From Asterias rubens (lineage: Eukaryota > Echinodermata > Asteroidea > Forcipulatida > Asteriidae), in the NCBI RefSeq assembly GCF_902459465.1, contig NC_047078.1, positions 7,712,333 through 7,776,332 of the forward strand: a stretch of 64,000 nucleotides of DNA, read 5' to 3'. The notes beneath the pieces were generated by a model. That model was not told the origin of the DNA, did no database searches, and was given only the letters and a program-made list of their open reading frames with translations. Of this stretch, positions 34,149 through 46,188 are shown piece by piece. The translations under genes were made by a program, and so were the position numbers. Position 1 is the first letter of the stretch, and every line of letters begins with the position of its first letter.

Positions 34149-34389
34149 AACAATACAATGCAATATGCTTATACGATTTTGATTTATCTAAGGGGCCTGT
34201 TTAAATGAAGTTTATACCTTTGGTAACCAAACAATAATGAGCCAAAAAACTTTCTTCAATCTAAATGATGTTTCTGCATGAAACAATTCTCAGACTGTAT
34301 TCAAGGTAAGGCTTATTCTTCCTGCATTGACATAATCACTCCAGGAGGACTGTTTTTTTTTTCCCAAGCCTGTTGTTGTCTTGATGTCC

Positions 34390-34594
34390 TAATTGTGATC
34401 GGTTGGCGATGTTTTGGCTGGTGCATTTTTTTTAGTGTGCGGGTCTTTTGTATTTTGTTGCTTTGTATTTCTAACTTAACTTATTTTGTAATTCATATAG
34501 TTTTGTTATTGATTGTGTATACTTGTATTTGGCCAGTGGATGTCAAGTTTCTATGTTTTTTAACGTGGACAATAAATAAAATCTAATCTAATCA
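34390..34594 (+). mobile_element. LINE 3'-end fragment
   Basis: T-rich 3' UTR-like sequence ending ACGTGGACAATAAATAAAAT and then CTAATCTAATC. This simple-repeat tail is typical of non-LTR retrotransposons without poly(A). No reverse transcriptase is present. Confidence 0.5.
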
Positions 34595-34786
34595 GATATT
34601 TGGCGATATCTAAAAAAAGCTGCCGCCTTTTTAATTGAAATTTGTGCAGGTTAGTTTTATTGCCTTTAATGTAGGATTAAACAATAAAATGGTTACTGAA
34701 ACCCAAGTATACTTTGCCTTTAACTCTACAAAGCTTAGGGTAGTAGAGAGACAGAAAGACAGCACTGTTGTTCTACCAACCCAGCC

Positions 34787-34952
34787 GTCGATTTCACCAA
34801 ACTCTTCCAAATTTAGGATTAATCTTAGGACTTTGACGAGTTAAGTTGCGTATATCCAAAGGTGTAGGACGCATTGAACCCATCCTAAGTTAGGACGGGT
34901 TACTCGTCCTAACTGGAGATAGGATTAATCTTAGCCTTTCGCGAAATCGGCT
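34787..34952. mobile_element. G1-family element
   Basis: CAG-CCGTCGATTTCACC at the left and GCGAAATCGGCTG-CAG at the right; CAG flanks both ends, as in the copy at 38961. The inside has AGGATTAATCTTAGG and CGGGTTACTCGTCC blocks. Confidence 0.75.
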
Positions 34953-35483
34953 GCAGGCTTTGTAGATTGTAAAAAATATAGTGCAATATTGAAATAACCA
35001 GACTGTTCCGACGAGTGACGCAACAAATTAAGTTTCCTTCTGTTTTGAAAAACAACTCCAGACAAGCTGTGAACTCAATCAGAGACAAACCACAGATGAC
35101 ATCCGCCATGTACCAGTTCATAAGAGAGTTAATGAAATTAACACTATGTACATGTAACTCGAGGCACTCGAAGTGTTAATTGTGAATAAATTCACATTAC
35201 TTGTTTGGTTTATTTCCTGGGTTTGTAAAAGGGAAGAGTTGGACAAATGTATCACTATCAGGTTTGGCCCTAACTTCTTTTTCTGTGACTATCCACTGGG
35301 CCCAGTTTGTAGTTATCAGCTTTTCACTAGTCCATTTCGTTCATAATATTAATACTTTATATCATAGAATGTTCATATTAAAATAGGGATGTTGTTCATG
35401 GTACATGTATGCAGCCCTGATACTTCACAGAGGCAATGGATGCGATTGCCTCCATGTCCTTGCCTCCATGCCCCTGGTAAATG

Positions 35484-35645
35484 TGGGGTGGGTTTCAGGG
35501 GACATTCTTTGTGGCAGGATGGCTTTGTAGAGGTGCTGGTCACCTGTTCCTCCTCGTCACGCACTATTTTGATCCATTGTTTCTTTATGTATCGTCTTGT
35601 ATATTTATATTTTTATGCCAGTGGTTAGTCTAATAAAACTAAAAC
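35484..35645 (+). mobile_element. 5'-truncated retroposon inside a G3 element
   Basis: 162 bp ending AATAAAACTAAAACT, flanked by a 5-bp duplication AAATG (35479-35483 and 35646-35650). It splits a G3 element between CCATGCCCCTGGT and CAGTGCCCTTGAAATG. The simple-repeat tail and target duplication indicate target-primed insertion. Confidence 0.7.
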
Positions 35646-36130
35646 TAAATGCATCAGTGCCCTTGAAATGCCCAAGTAGAAATTATCGATTTCATGATTG
35701 GGTGCCCTTTACCAAGGAGAAAATGCCTTGGTGCCCTTGTCCTTTCAAAAGCAAAGCATACAGGGCTGATGTATGCCCTTAACCTTTTTTAATGGACTAG
35801 TCACAGGGCCCAGTCAGCTTCGAACTTGGAATCTCATCTTTGAGAGGGCAATAAGGCCATTTTAATTTTACAAAGGGTACTTTTATTGCAAAATTTGAAA
35901 GTCTATGGGAAACTTTTGAAGGAGCACCAAGGCCAAGACCAGGGGCAACAGAAGACATGGCTTTAGTGGCCTCCGTGTTATTCCAGCTTCTTATTTCACT
36001 TGTCCATCAGCCTTCTCACTAGTCCATTATTTCATGTTAAAGTACAGATGCTTTCATCAGAGTTTGCCCTTAACTTTCTCACTGACTACCCAGCAGGACC
36101 AGTCAGCTTGTAATGTCACTAGTCCAGGTC

Positions 36131-36291
36131 CGGGCCTTGAAATGACCCATGGCACCCACAGCATTTGCCCTGTGCTTTTGCTGTGCTGCCCTTTTGCAAA
36201 GTTCCAATACAATATTACTTTTTTCCTTATAGAAGTGCCCCTTTTCAGAGGAACATTGCTGTGCCCCTTCAACAGCGAAGTTCAAGGCCTG
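36131..36291. mobile_element. G2-family element
   Basis: GGGCCTTGAAATGACCCATG to AGTTCAAGGCCTG, with TTGCAAAGTTCCAATACAAT inside. It is nearly full length. Confidence 0.75.
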
Positions 36292-38611
36292 TACAACTGT
36301 GAACAGGGTTTGCTCTTGGGCCGATTACACAAAGAGCTACGATTGATCTTAACTGCAAATCAATCGCAGTTGCTTAGTAAAGTGTGATATGTCACAATAC
36401 AACTCACTATGGCGATACTGACAACTCATCTTAAGAGTGAAGTTCAAGGCCGTACAACGGTGTACAGGGTTTGCTCTGAACTGTTTCAGTGACTACTTCT
36501 AGCCAGCAAGACCAGTCTGCTTGTCATTTCACTTGTGTCCGTCAGCATCTTCACTAGTTCATAAATAGGAGTGCTTTTCAACACTGAACTAGTCTAGTCA
36601 GCTGGACCACATGGAGTGAATTTTGACTGGTCTACAGGTGTTAACTTTTGTCCATTAATGGTCCAGTGGGCCACTGTCACACACAAAAAGAAACTTGAAA
36701 AACAATTTGTGGAAACAGTTATTGACAGACTTGATCACATTCAACATCACTTTGGTGTCAAACTAAAAATAAACTCGGACAGCCACACTGTAAACACATG
36801 TACACCATACTAAACATATTAGAACAACGATCATTTAAAGAACAATGACTATTTCGGGGGCGGATACAGTAGTAATTTTAACGTTAGGTTAGAACAGTCA
36901 CCAGAAACAAGAACCCCACTCTAACCAATCAATCAATCATTTTTACTCTCCCGCTTTTGTCCAACATTAGGGATATGTTTATTCCAGTTACACAGTCTCC
37001 TAGGTGATTTGTGGTGTAGAACTCTGAAGCCAGAAGCGTTGTTCCGGTGTGGCTTGGAGTTGTTCTGGGTTCACTTTGCCATGTCTAGCCGAAACGGGAA
37101 GTCAGTCCTCCTGGAAAGATGGAATAAATTGAGCCTTTTGTTCAGAGTGGCAACGATTTCTCACCAAGATTTAGGAAGGAGAAGCAGCTTGATTAGTTTT
37201 GGTAACATGAATTGAAAACACAATATTTTAATGTATTAATGTTTGTAGGAATGCAATGTGTGAATGTTGTCAAGACAGTTTTGTTTTTGCAAAAATGTTT
37301 TTGTTAGCAAGGCTAAAAATCTTAAAATCGTAATCGCCTGCTTTACATATGTTGAGGATATAGAGACTAGGGAAGGCAAGGCCATTTCAAAACACTTCCA
37401 TTTGAAAATCTTGAATTCTATGCTCTCTAAATGTGATAGAGTGAAAAACACCACTTTTGACATTTGAGTTGTCCCTCATATGGCTCTTTAAAAAAAGTGG
37501 TGGTTATTTCACTCTTTTAGAAGGGTTTCACTCCTGAGTGAAAAATCACTCAAAAAAGATGCAAACTTAAATCTAAAAGAGAAGAAGACCACTCAAAAAA
37601 GAGATGTTCCTCATATGGCTCTTCAAAGAGTGGCTTTGCACTCTTTTGCATTTAGACAGTGGGAAGTTTTTGAAAGGGCACCAGGGCCAAGACTAGGGAC
37701 CATGGCCTCGGTGATCTCTCTGTAATTCCAGGTCTGCACCGGAAAAAGTCATTGGAAGAAATTTGAAGTATTTAGGGTAGAACAGGGTTTGAATGTTTCT
37801 TGAGTGGTCTAGTTTTGTGAGATTTACATTTGTTGTTTTTGAGCTGGCTCTCTTCCTGCCAAGTTGGATTGCATGGATGTAGAGAAAGTTGAGACTTTCA
37901 TGAATCATTGATGAATGCACCACTCTAGACATCTGCCAGATTCGGTTTGATTCAAGAGAATATCAGGGGCAATTTCATAGAGCTGCTAAGCACGAAAATT
38001 TGCATAGCATGAAATTTCTTCCTTCATAAAAAGAGGATTACCTACCAAATTTCTATTTGTTACTGGTATTCAGCTGTCGTTTGCTTATCCTGAAAATCAC
38101 ATGGAAATTTGAATTGGTTGGTAATCCTGTTTTTATTACGGTAGAAATTTAATGCTAAGCAAATTTTGGTGCTTAGCAGCTCTATGAAATTGGGCCCGGA
38201 TTGGGTTTGATTCAAGAGTAGATCAGCTCCAGGAATTTGACAAATCCGGCAGGTTATGTCCGACACTTTCTCATGTCAAGAAATTCCTTAGACTCAAAAC
38301 CATTCTTGACACTCTGGAAATTCAAGTTATGTTTGGAGGTGGAACTATGTTGGGCTGTCCCTCTGGTATTGCAATAAATCTACAAGTATAGAGGAAGTTG
38401 ATGTGACAATTCCCTGATGATGTTTTCTCACATGTAGAGTAATTCTTACTTGGTGTCATATTGTAAAAGGGTTCGAAATTAGCGGTCGCCCAATGCGAGT
38501 AAAAGTAGCGGCTGGGGAGTCCAATCCTTTCATTTACTGGTAAGTTGATGGGACACTTCCTCGATGGTGTTTTCTTATGTAGAAGAAGTCTCACTTGGTG
38601 TCATGTTTTAA

Positions 38612-39133
38612 AGGGAAGTACGTTTGGTAGTTACTCAAAACAACTTAAAAACTGACTTGGTAACGAGCATAGCTGTTGATAGTATAAAACATTGTGGGAA
38701 ACGACTCCCTCTGAAGTAATGTAGTTTTGAGAAAGAGGTAATTTCTCACTAAAACAATAAAAGACTTCTGGCTAGAAGTCTTTTATTCCTATCTGAAAGC
38801 ACATAAATTCGTCCAACAAGGGTGTTATTTCTTGCATCATTTTCTCGCAACTTCGATGACCAATCGAGCTCAAATTTTCACAGGTTTGTTATTTTATGCA
38901 TATGTTGAGATACACCAAGTGAGAAGACTGGTCTTTGACAATTACCAGTAGTGTCCAGCCGTCGATTTCACAAAACTCTTCCTAACTTAAGACTAATCTT
39001 AGGACTTAGAACGAGTCCAAACCCTGCGCTATAGCATGCAGACCTTAAGATTAATCCTGAATTAAGACGAGTTACTCGTCCTAACTCGAGATAAGACAAG
39101 TCCTAACTCTTTGTGAAATCGACTGCAGTGTCT
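38612..39133. mobile_element. T1 MITE interrupted by a G1 element
   Basis: TTAA at 38608 and 39134. The T1 right terminus is split: GTGTCCAG is followed by the G1 element (38961-39126) and only then by CAGTGTCT-TTAA. CAG is present on both sides of the G1 insert, consistent with a 3-bp target duplication. The centre is of the AGACTTCTGGCTAGAAGTCT subtype. Confidence 0.85.
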
Positions 39134-40649
39134 TTAACAGGGTCTGTATATGTATTTGGTATGGACTCTGAAAATACTGCAGTATTTTTTCTCAGGTAGG
39201 ACTAGTATTCTTCCTGTGTGGACATAACCGCTCCAGATATCTTTTGGCAATATCTCAAAACCAATTGGTGGCTTAGCAGTTCTTGTGGTGAAGTCATCAG
39301 AGCTCAGTTTCATAAAGCCTGTAAGCACAACAACTAACAACATGTGTAAGCACAGACAAATTTCGTTGAGACTGGTGCCCTATTCATTTTTTGCTTAGCA
39401 GAGAAATTTGCTCGGCAGTATCTGCTTAACAAGAGCTTTATTAGAGTGTGGGTTCGATTCCCACATTTTATTAGGCCCACACCACATACTCACCACTACA
39501 GACATCAATCAAGTTTCATTGGAGAAACAAATCCATACAGTTGACAGTGACTTTGAGTACAGTGTCAACTTCTGACCAATCAAGGTGTTTGTACATGTAT
39601 GTATGTCACCTACGTGTATGAGTAGGAATGTTAAGTCGACCAATCACATCAGTGTATTCCACCTTTGTACTGCACACTGTATGGACTACGAACCAATCAA
39701 ATATTGAGCTTCAATTGTGTCAATCTGTAACAACGCTGTAATTTTGACCTTTGAAGAGTTCCAATTAAAAGCTGTTTATTGGCATTGATTAGCGCACTCT
39801 TCCATGTCCGGAATTCAACCCCAGAGTGTGCCTGAGGGTCGCCCATCAAAGTTTGTCATCTTCTGACATAATAGACATATTCTTAAGTCTCAACAACAAT
39901 TCTTGTTTTGTAAAAATTCTTGAATATTAAAAAGAAAGGTTAGTGGCTTGACTTTTTTCCAACCCTAGCGGAGTCTTTCCCGAAGGCTAATTGTTGAACC
40001 TAGTACCACCCATGAACAACGAAGCCATAAAATCTTTGTTGTTTTGAAGGACTAGCAATTTAATGGTCCTTGCTCAACCAAGGCTCATTGACAATAACAT
40101 TATCAGTAACCAGTAAGTTTATAAAATGCATACACTTCTGTTCACAGCTAAGTGTTTACTGTTTGATAACCAGTTATGCACGAAGGAACTCCTTGCCCTA
40201 ACTTTTCATCATCAGACCACATGCTCGAGGCCGGTGTTTTTAGCGTCCGGGCCAGTAAACTCCACCCAGACCAGTAGTCTTGTGTTTTTCATTAAGTCTC
40301 TTTTAAAAAGCCCCCAAATGATGTTAAATGATAACTTTGAGTCTGATAAATATCTTAACATTCTGTTGAGTATCTAAGTATAAGAATGAGATTTAATCTT
40401 CTCTATAGTGCCTGTTCAAACAAAATGCAGATTATTAAACATTGACCCTGGCGTTTAACTTTGCTCTTGAAGGAGGAGCACAGCAATTTTTATCTTGAAG
40501 AGGGGCACTTAATGAGGACAATGAAACAAATTTTCCCCTGTAAAAAGCACAGAGCACCGCGGCAATTGTATTGGCTGCCATGGAATATTTCAAGGCTTAG
40601 TTGAACCCGGTACATAGTTTTTTTCTTGGTCTTGTAAAAAAAGTTCTGG

Positions 40650-40817
40650 GCTGGATTTCACAAAGAGTTAGGACTCGTCTTATCTCGAGTTAGGATGAGT
40701 AACTCATCCTAACTTAGGATTAATTTTAAGGTCTGCATGCTACAGTGCAGGGTTGGGACTCGTCCTAAGTCCTAAGATTAGTCTTAAGTTAGGAAGAGTT
40801 TTGTGAAATCGACGGCT
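40650..40817. mobile_element. G1-family element
   Basis: GGATTTCACAAAGAGTTAGG to TTTTGTGAAATCGACGG, opposite in arrangement to 38961, with AACTCATCC and CCTAAGATTAGTC blocks. Confidence 0.75.
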
Positions 40818-42085
40818 GGTCCAGTCAAAAGTCGAGCATCAAGCCATAGAGCAAGGAAGCCCTGCGATCTATTGGACTTTGCCCTCAAGTTTGAGCCTTG
40901 TTCAAACTGTACACTGCTGCTGTGTGTGTCTTGGTGCTTGACACTCCTTGTTCAATGCTTGCAACAGAGACACTATTATAAACGGTCCGATTCTAAAACT
41001 ACTAGCTTCTGGCCTGTGGTTCATTGTAAAAAATTCAAGCCCTACTACTGTGTGTGTCTTGATGATCAAACAGAGAGGCTATTATACAAGGTCCCTTGAC
41101 TCAGATCATAGTCTGATGACTTAAACTTGAACTTCTCATCCAAAACTTCCAGTCTTCAACTGGAATTATTCCACCAGATGTTTTTAGAGTTTCTTTGGGC
41201 AGGATGTGGTTGTCTTGAGTTGACAGCTGGAAAGATTTACTGATCCCTCAATGATTCTCACAATCGCATGAATTATGCCTACAGATAAATGCTGTATCCT
41301 CGTATCAAAACACTGTGTCAAAACACATTTTGCATGTAGTGCACATCTGGATGTAGGGCCCAATATCATGGCTCTGCTTACCAGCGAATTCTGTGCTTAC
41401 GATCACGATTCCCCACTTACGTGCAAGCGCAGAACTTCTGCGCTAGCCTTGTAAGGTAGAATGCCTAGTACTTGGAGTACGCACGCACAGAAGCCAAAAT
41501 TCACCGCTAACCTGTGAAATACGCTTGCCGTAAGCACATAATTCCCTGCTTCCATAAGCGCCAATTCTGTCCTGAAATTGGGTCCTGATCTTCAAACTTT
41601 GCTTGGTTTGAAAACCGAGGAAGTAAGGTTTGCAGTTATCTTTTGAGTTGTGTTGGTTCAAGTTGGATTTCAAATCTGGAACAGAGTAAAAACCTTGGAA
41701 CTAAGGTTTGCAATAACGCTATATAGTTTACATTTCTTTTGAGTTGTGTTTCAAGTAGGATTTCAAACTTTCAATGGTTGAAACCTTGCAGTATACCACC
41801 ATAGTTATAAAAGATTGAGTTGTGGTTGTCTGAGTAGGATTTCTAACTTTGCTTGGTGGGGAAACCTTCTAGGTGTGGTGGTTTTGGTCTGAGAGTTGAT
41901 CATCTTTTTTTTAATAGAATTTGTGCACTGTGACGACTGAGTGTAATCTGACATGCATAATGGGTTTGCCCTTATATATTTTTAGTGGCTGGACAGCAGG
42001 ACTAGTCAGCTTGTCGATTCACTTACTAGTAAATTTGGCCAGTGGATTTGGGTACTTTATCAAAAATTCCACAGACATACGTTAA

Positions 42086-42355
42086 AGGCAGTGGACACTA
42101 TTGGTAATTACTCCAAATAGTTATTAGCATAAAACCTTACTTGGTAACAAGTAATTCTGAGGTCTCGGAATCAAGCATCTGAAAGCACACAACTTCGTGT
42201 GACAAGAGTATTTTTTCTTTCATTATTATCTTGCAACTTCGATGACCAATTGAGCTCAAATTGTTAATGTTACATGTTTGTTACTTAATGCATATGTTGA
42301 GATACACCAAGTGAGAAGACTGGTCATTGACAATTACCAATAGTGTCCAGTGTCT
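42086..42355. mobile_element. T1 MITE, internal deletion
   Basis: TTAA at 42082 and 42356. Ends AGGCAGTGGACACTATTGG and GTGTCCAGTGTCT. The left arm jumps from GGTAACAAGTAAT straight to TCTGAGGTCTCGGAATCAAG, so about 100 bases of the usual arm are missing. Confidence 0.85.
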
Positions 42356-42361
42356 TTAAAC

Positions 42362-42728
42362 TTACAGGGTTTGAAGATAATGATAGTGGAAAGCTTCCCT
42401 TAAAATATTACTAACTAAGGTTCTGTAGTTGTTGAGAAATGGGTAAAACAAGTCACCAAATAATTGTTGTCTCAAGTGCGACAACAATTATTTAAGCATG
42501 TAAAATCCCACTTACTAATGGTATTATACCAAAACCATAGCAAAACTGGTTAATACAATTTTACATGCTAAAACTGAGATGAAAATTGTTTGTTTTACTC
42601 ATTTCTAAAAAACTACAAGACCTCAGTAAGTAAAATTTGAAGGAAACTATAATAATTTTAAAACTGTGTAAGTTTTATGTAAATCTGTGGACATTGCGTT
42701 CTGTATTAGAAAAAAGTACATAGACCCT
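42362..42728. mobile_element. T4 MITE, left end eroded
   Basis: It abuts the preceding T1 copy. It contains TGAAGATAATGATAGTGGAA, GTTGAGAAATGGGTAAAACA, a central hairpin around 42475, AAGTTTTATGTAAATCTGTG and ends AGTACATAGACCCT with TTAA (42729). Confidence 0.75.
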
Positions 42729-43111
42729 TTAAGGATGAATGGCGTGCATTTACTGAGCGTGGGCGCTGTCAGTGGCTTGCCAAAAATCTGAAGTAACACT
42801 CTGGTAAACAGGACATTGTAGTACCCTCAGTGGTTGATTGGCACTCTAACACACACACTACTCACAGACTACTTGAAAGAAAGTGCTTGTTTATGATATA
42901 GAAGTCCCTTACACATCCAGCTGATGGTCACATTGGGTCAGGGCTGTTTACAAGGTCCTTCTCATAGAACCCCCCCCCCCCCCTAAACCCAACCATGCTG
43001 TCATACCTCCATGGTGTCCTACAAGGTCATGAAGGTCTAAGAGCTACTTAATTATTAACAAGGCACAATTTTCTAAAAACATTCAAAGGCTCTTGTCTGG
43101 AAGAAGTTTAA

Positions 43112-43494
43112 AGGAACGTTACATAATTGGTAAGAAACAAAATTATGAAGATCACAGATTTACATAAAACTTACACGATCTAATGATGATGATGGTAGAA
43201 AACATCCCTTGAAATATTTCTGTCTGAAAATTCAGATTTGATGAGAAATAAATAATATAATTTCGTGTTTGGAGTTTATCGCTCAGGGAGCATTTTTATT
43301 CATTTTTGTTTTGGCATCGATGCAATGCAAAATTTGTAATCGGCTTTTCAACGTTCTCTCTTGACCCAGCTACGTGTAGCCGATCGCTCTCAAACTTCTA
43401 CAGGTTTGTCAGCTTATGTATATGGTGGATTACATAAAGTGTTTACACTGCCAGCAACTTTTTTTGCTAGCAAAACCAATTCTGTAATGTTCCT
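43112..43494. mobile_element. T3 MITE
   Basis: TTAA at 43108 and 43495. Ends AGGAACGTTACATAATTGG and CCAATTCTGTAATGTTCCT. The arms include CACAGATTTACATAAAACTT and GTTTACACTGCCAGCAAC. It is nearly full length. Confidence 0.88.
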
Positions 43495-45000
43495 TTAAGT
43501 TTAACGTATTGTCAAATTGTTGGAAAAAGCAAGCGTGAAAGAGAGTGATGTTGTCCATCTGGCTGAGGTCTTCCAGAAGTGAGTTCAAGAGTCTTGGTGC
43601 TATGTTGGAAAAGGCCCTGTCCCGGTAACTGGCTAGGCGAGTTCTAGGAACATGAAGCGTATTGCTTGTATGCTAGCCTGAACATCTGACATCACTTGTC
43701 AAGGCTTGTGAATTATATAAGCCTTGAGCCTATGTCTACCTCCTTCCAAAAGCACCTTTGACCTCCCATTTTTTTTTTCGTGGAGATTCACAGTCAAATC
43801 CTTCATTATGTAACGCAACTTTACATACTCACAGTGTGCAATGCAGTATGAAAGTGCAGCTGCTGAAAAACATCACCTCGGACCAATCAAAATACAGATA
43901 CATGTATGGGAAGCTTACATCACTGCACATTTTATCCAATGAAATCATTGTATCCAATGGAATCATTGGGTCTGTAAACCAGTGCCTGTCTTTAAATATC
44001 CTTGTGGATAAAGACAGGGGATCAGTTTACATGTATGGCTCTTTTCGTAACCACGGCTTCGGCTTTGGATTCGGCTACAGTCCGGCTGAAGCCCTGAGCA
44101 CTTATACGCAAAGCACGCTCAAAATGTAAAAACAGTCGCAGGGCCAATCTAGCTTGAGCTGAATCTGGAACCGCAGCCGTGGTTTCGAAAAGGGCCTATG
44201 AATGCAATGCCATGGTCTTTGACCCCCGACCGTTCATATTGGGTCAGGGTCATTAACAAGGTCACTCTCCTGACCCCTCCTCATACTTCATGTGTCATCT
44301 AGGCCTTTATTGAGCTATGTATGATCATGTACTTTAACCTCTGAGCTGCTACATCATTCTTCTTTGTTGACTTCCAAACTCTAGAAGAAGATGATAACCC
44401 CACAGACCCTACAGCAACACACCCTCAGTATCACCCAAACTCTGAAAACATGTGTGTACGCAGCAAGGGTTGTAGCTAGACCAATTTTAGTGGTGGACAA
44501 TAAATCAAATTTTGTTGGAAGTCTATTGAGTGCAAGGGGATCAACAAAATTGTTCATGTTTAATTATGGGGCCGTTATTGCTGAAGTGGGGCCAGGTTCC
44601 CAAATTGTTCGTGTTATGGGGCCATGCAATAAGTTGAAGGGCCTTTTGATTGTGTTCTTTCTCTGTGACATTTGATACTCCTTATCATTAGATGTGTCTC
44701 AGATCAATGCAAAGTGAACAATATTTGAAAACTGTGTCGGGCAGCATAATGTATTTTTGCTGGGCAAAAATTGTGATTCCTGGGGAGGCCCGCCAAGCTC
44801 CGCCCACCGTGGCTACAACACTGTATGCAGCATTTGAAAGCAGTTATGTTTCTGACACTATATTTTCCCAGGTCGTAATGTAAACTTGGGTGTGATCCCT
44901 GGCCACACGGCAGCAAACTGTTATAATGTTGTCGTCTGACTGGCACCCCCCAACAATGATATTGACAAAACAGGGAGATCACCAACATACACTGTAAGGC

Positions 45001-45130
45001 TAGGTAGCTAGTTCAGTTGGAAGAGTGCCGGCATATAAATCGAGAGGTCGCAAATTCAAGTCCCACTCTAGGAAACTTTTCTTTGCTCAACCCAAAATTA
45101 AATGAAGATTTTTCCCTAAATATAGTTTAC
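45001..45130 (+). mobile_element. tRNA-derived SINE head
   Basis: TAGCTAGTTCAGTTGGAAGAG (A-box-like, 45007) and AAATTCAAGTCCCACTCTAG (degenerate B box, 45051), followed by AAACTTTTCTTTGCTCAACC. Mutated box B and poor stem pairing exclude an active tRNA. Confidence 0.65.
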
Positions 45131-45403
45131 AACTTCTTTAGGTGAGGTTTGTGGTAGCACCAAAGATCCTTTTTGAGTAGTGTTGGTTCTGAACAGAACT
45201 GGTGGTAAACAAACACTTACTCAAAAGAGATTTTCACATGGTGCTATCGCAAACCTCACCTGATTATACTCCCTCCCTCTAAAATTTCAAATCCTACTTA
45301 ATTTACAACTTGCTGTCGATATATTTTAAAATTTGTTAGTTTTTATAACAAAAGTTTTTCTAAACCAATTTATAGAAAGAAACTAAAAGTTAGTAATACT
45401 TAA

Positions 45404-45764
45404 AGGAACACATTGCCTTGGGTCGGCGGAGCTGGTCTTTGAAAAGCGTTTGTAACCGTTTGTTATAAAATGCATGGTTAGCAAGTTGTTTAAAAAGTAG
45501 AATACAATGATCCACACACATTTGCCTTGAAATTGCGTGTTTTTCCTTTTACTTTGGGCATTTATGGGAGTCAAAAGTTATAAATGGCCGAGCGTGTTAA
45601 CTGTTTGTCGACGAGGTAAAAGGAAAACCATGCAATTTCGAGTAAAACTTGTGTGGATCATTATATTCTACTTTTAAAATATCTTTCTAATCATGCATTC
45701 TGTAACAACAGGTTGCATATGCTTTTCAAAGACTAACTCGACCGATCCAAGGCAACGTGTTCCT
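45404..45764. mobile_element. T2 MITE, partly deleted centre
   Basis: TTAA at 45400 and a mutated TCAA at 45765. Ends AGGAACACATTGCCTTGGG and CCAAGGCAACGTGTTCCT. The central hairpin has lost part of one arm (GGGAGTCAAAAGTTATAAAT). Confidence 0.85.
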
Positions 45765-45821
45765 TCAAGTAAGTAACTTGCGAGTACAACCATGTGTAAA
45801 TCTCTTTTGTGTGGGAGTGTT

Positions 45822-45837
45822 GGCTCTGAAAAGAGCT
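45822..45837 (-). other. Histone-mRNA-type stem-loop beside exon 4
   Basis: Minus-strand AGCTCTTTTCAGAGCC, followed by AACACTCCCACA. The repeat (about 45775-45900) ends some 40 bases before the exon 4 acceptor, so its right end contributes to the sequence just upstream of the polypyrimidine tract. Confidence 0.7.
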
Positions 45838-45942
45838 TGTGTGGTATACACTGGTATCGACGTTTCAAACACTATACTCTGCTCGTCTTTAAGAGAAAGC
45901 TTCAAACAAAACTTAAGTTTCTTTTAATATTTCTCTCCATAG

Positions 45943-46188
45943 TGCATTCCTACACCCAGCCGCAATACGCAGCTCTAAATGGACGTACCCCATCTTCCTC
46001 AATAGCAGCTCCACGCTATGTACAAGGATACCAAGGGTACCAGACTAGACCTGTGTATGGCACAAGTACAGTACGTTCCTGTAGCACTATGGGATGTAGA
46101 TACTCCTGTGGGTCGACGTCTAATGGTGGAATGTCTTGTACCTGCCCTCCTGGCTACATGTTGGCATCGGACAGACTGAACTGCATAG
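45943..46188 (+). CDS. Fibrillin-like matrix protein, exon 4 (linker + EGF)
   Basis: 246 nt between TTTCTCTCCATAG and G|GTAAGG, phase 1 in and out. The first ~44 residues are a Tyr/Gln/Ser-rich linker (VHSYTQPQYAALNG, YVQGYQGYQTRPVYG) without cysteines. Then comes a six-Cys EGF unit, CSTMGCRYSCGSTSNG to CTCPPGYMLASDRLNC, spaced C-x4-C-x3-C-x9-C-x-C-x12-C. It lacks the DxDE start and the hydroxylation Asn, so it is a non-calcium EGF. The low-complexity linker occupies the place where vertebrate fibrillins have EGF2/EGF3. An open frame reads back through the acceptor to 45792, but that sequence is repeat-derived. Confidence 0.85.

Larger units (their letters stand above)
32833..45942 (+). other. 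Intron 3 of the matrix gene
   Basis: 13.1 kb without a recognised exon. It holds G3 copies (about 32930-33085, 35423-35775, 35855-35985, 37670-37733), histone-type stem-loops (33200, 45822), an (ATACA)n microsatellite (33944-34148), LINE-type 3' ends (34390-34594, 35484-35645), G1 copies (34787, 38961, 40650), G2 copies (36131, 40450), G4 copies (33292, 37971, 39303, 41358), T1 copies (38612, 42086), a T4 copy (42362-42728), a T3 copy (43112), a tRNA-like SINE (45001) and a T2 copy (45404). Confidence 0.7.

Noticed and set aside
33836..34208. Long open frames on both strands (about 100 codons)
   Set aside because: They consist of the (ATACA)n pentamer, whose period leaves every frame open; there is no coding signal.
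45792..46188. Longer version of exon 4 starting at 45792 with a signal-like stretch (KLKFLLIFLSIVHS)
   Set aside because: The upstream part is the stem-loop repeat and the polypyrimidine tract of the acceptor. The acceptor at 45942 fits the phase of exon 3 exactly.
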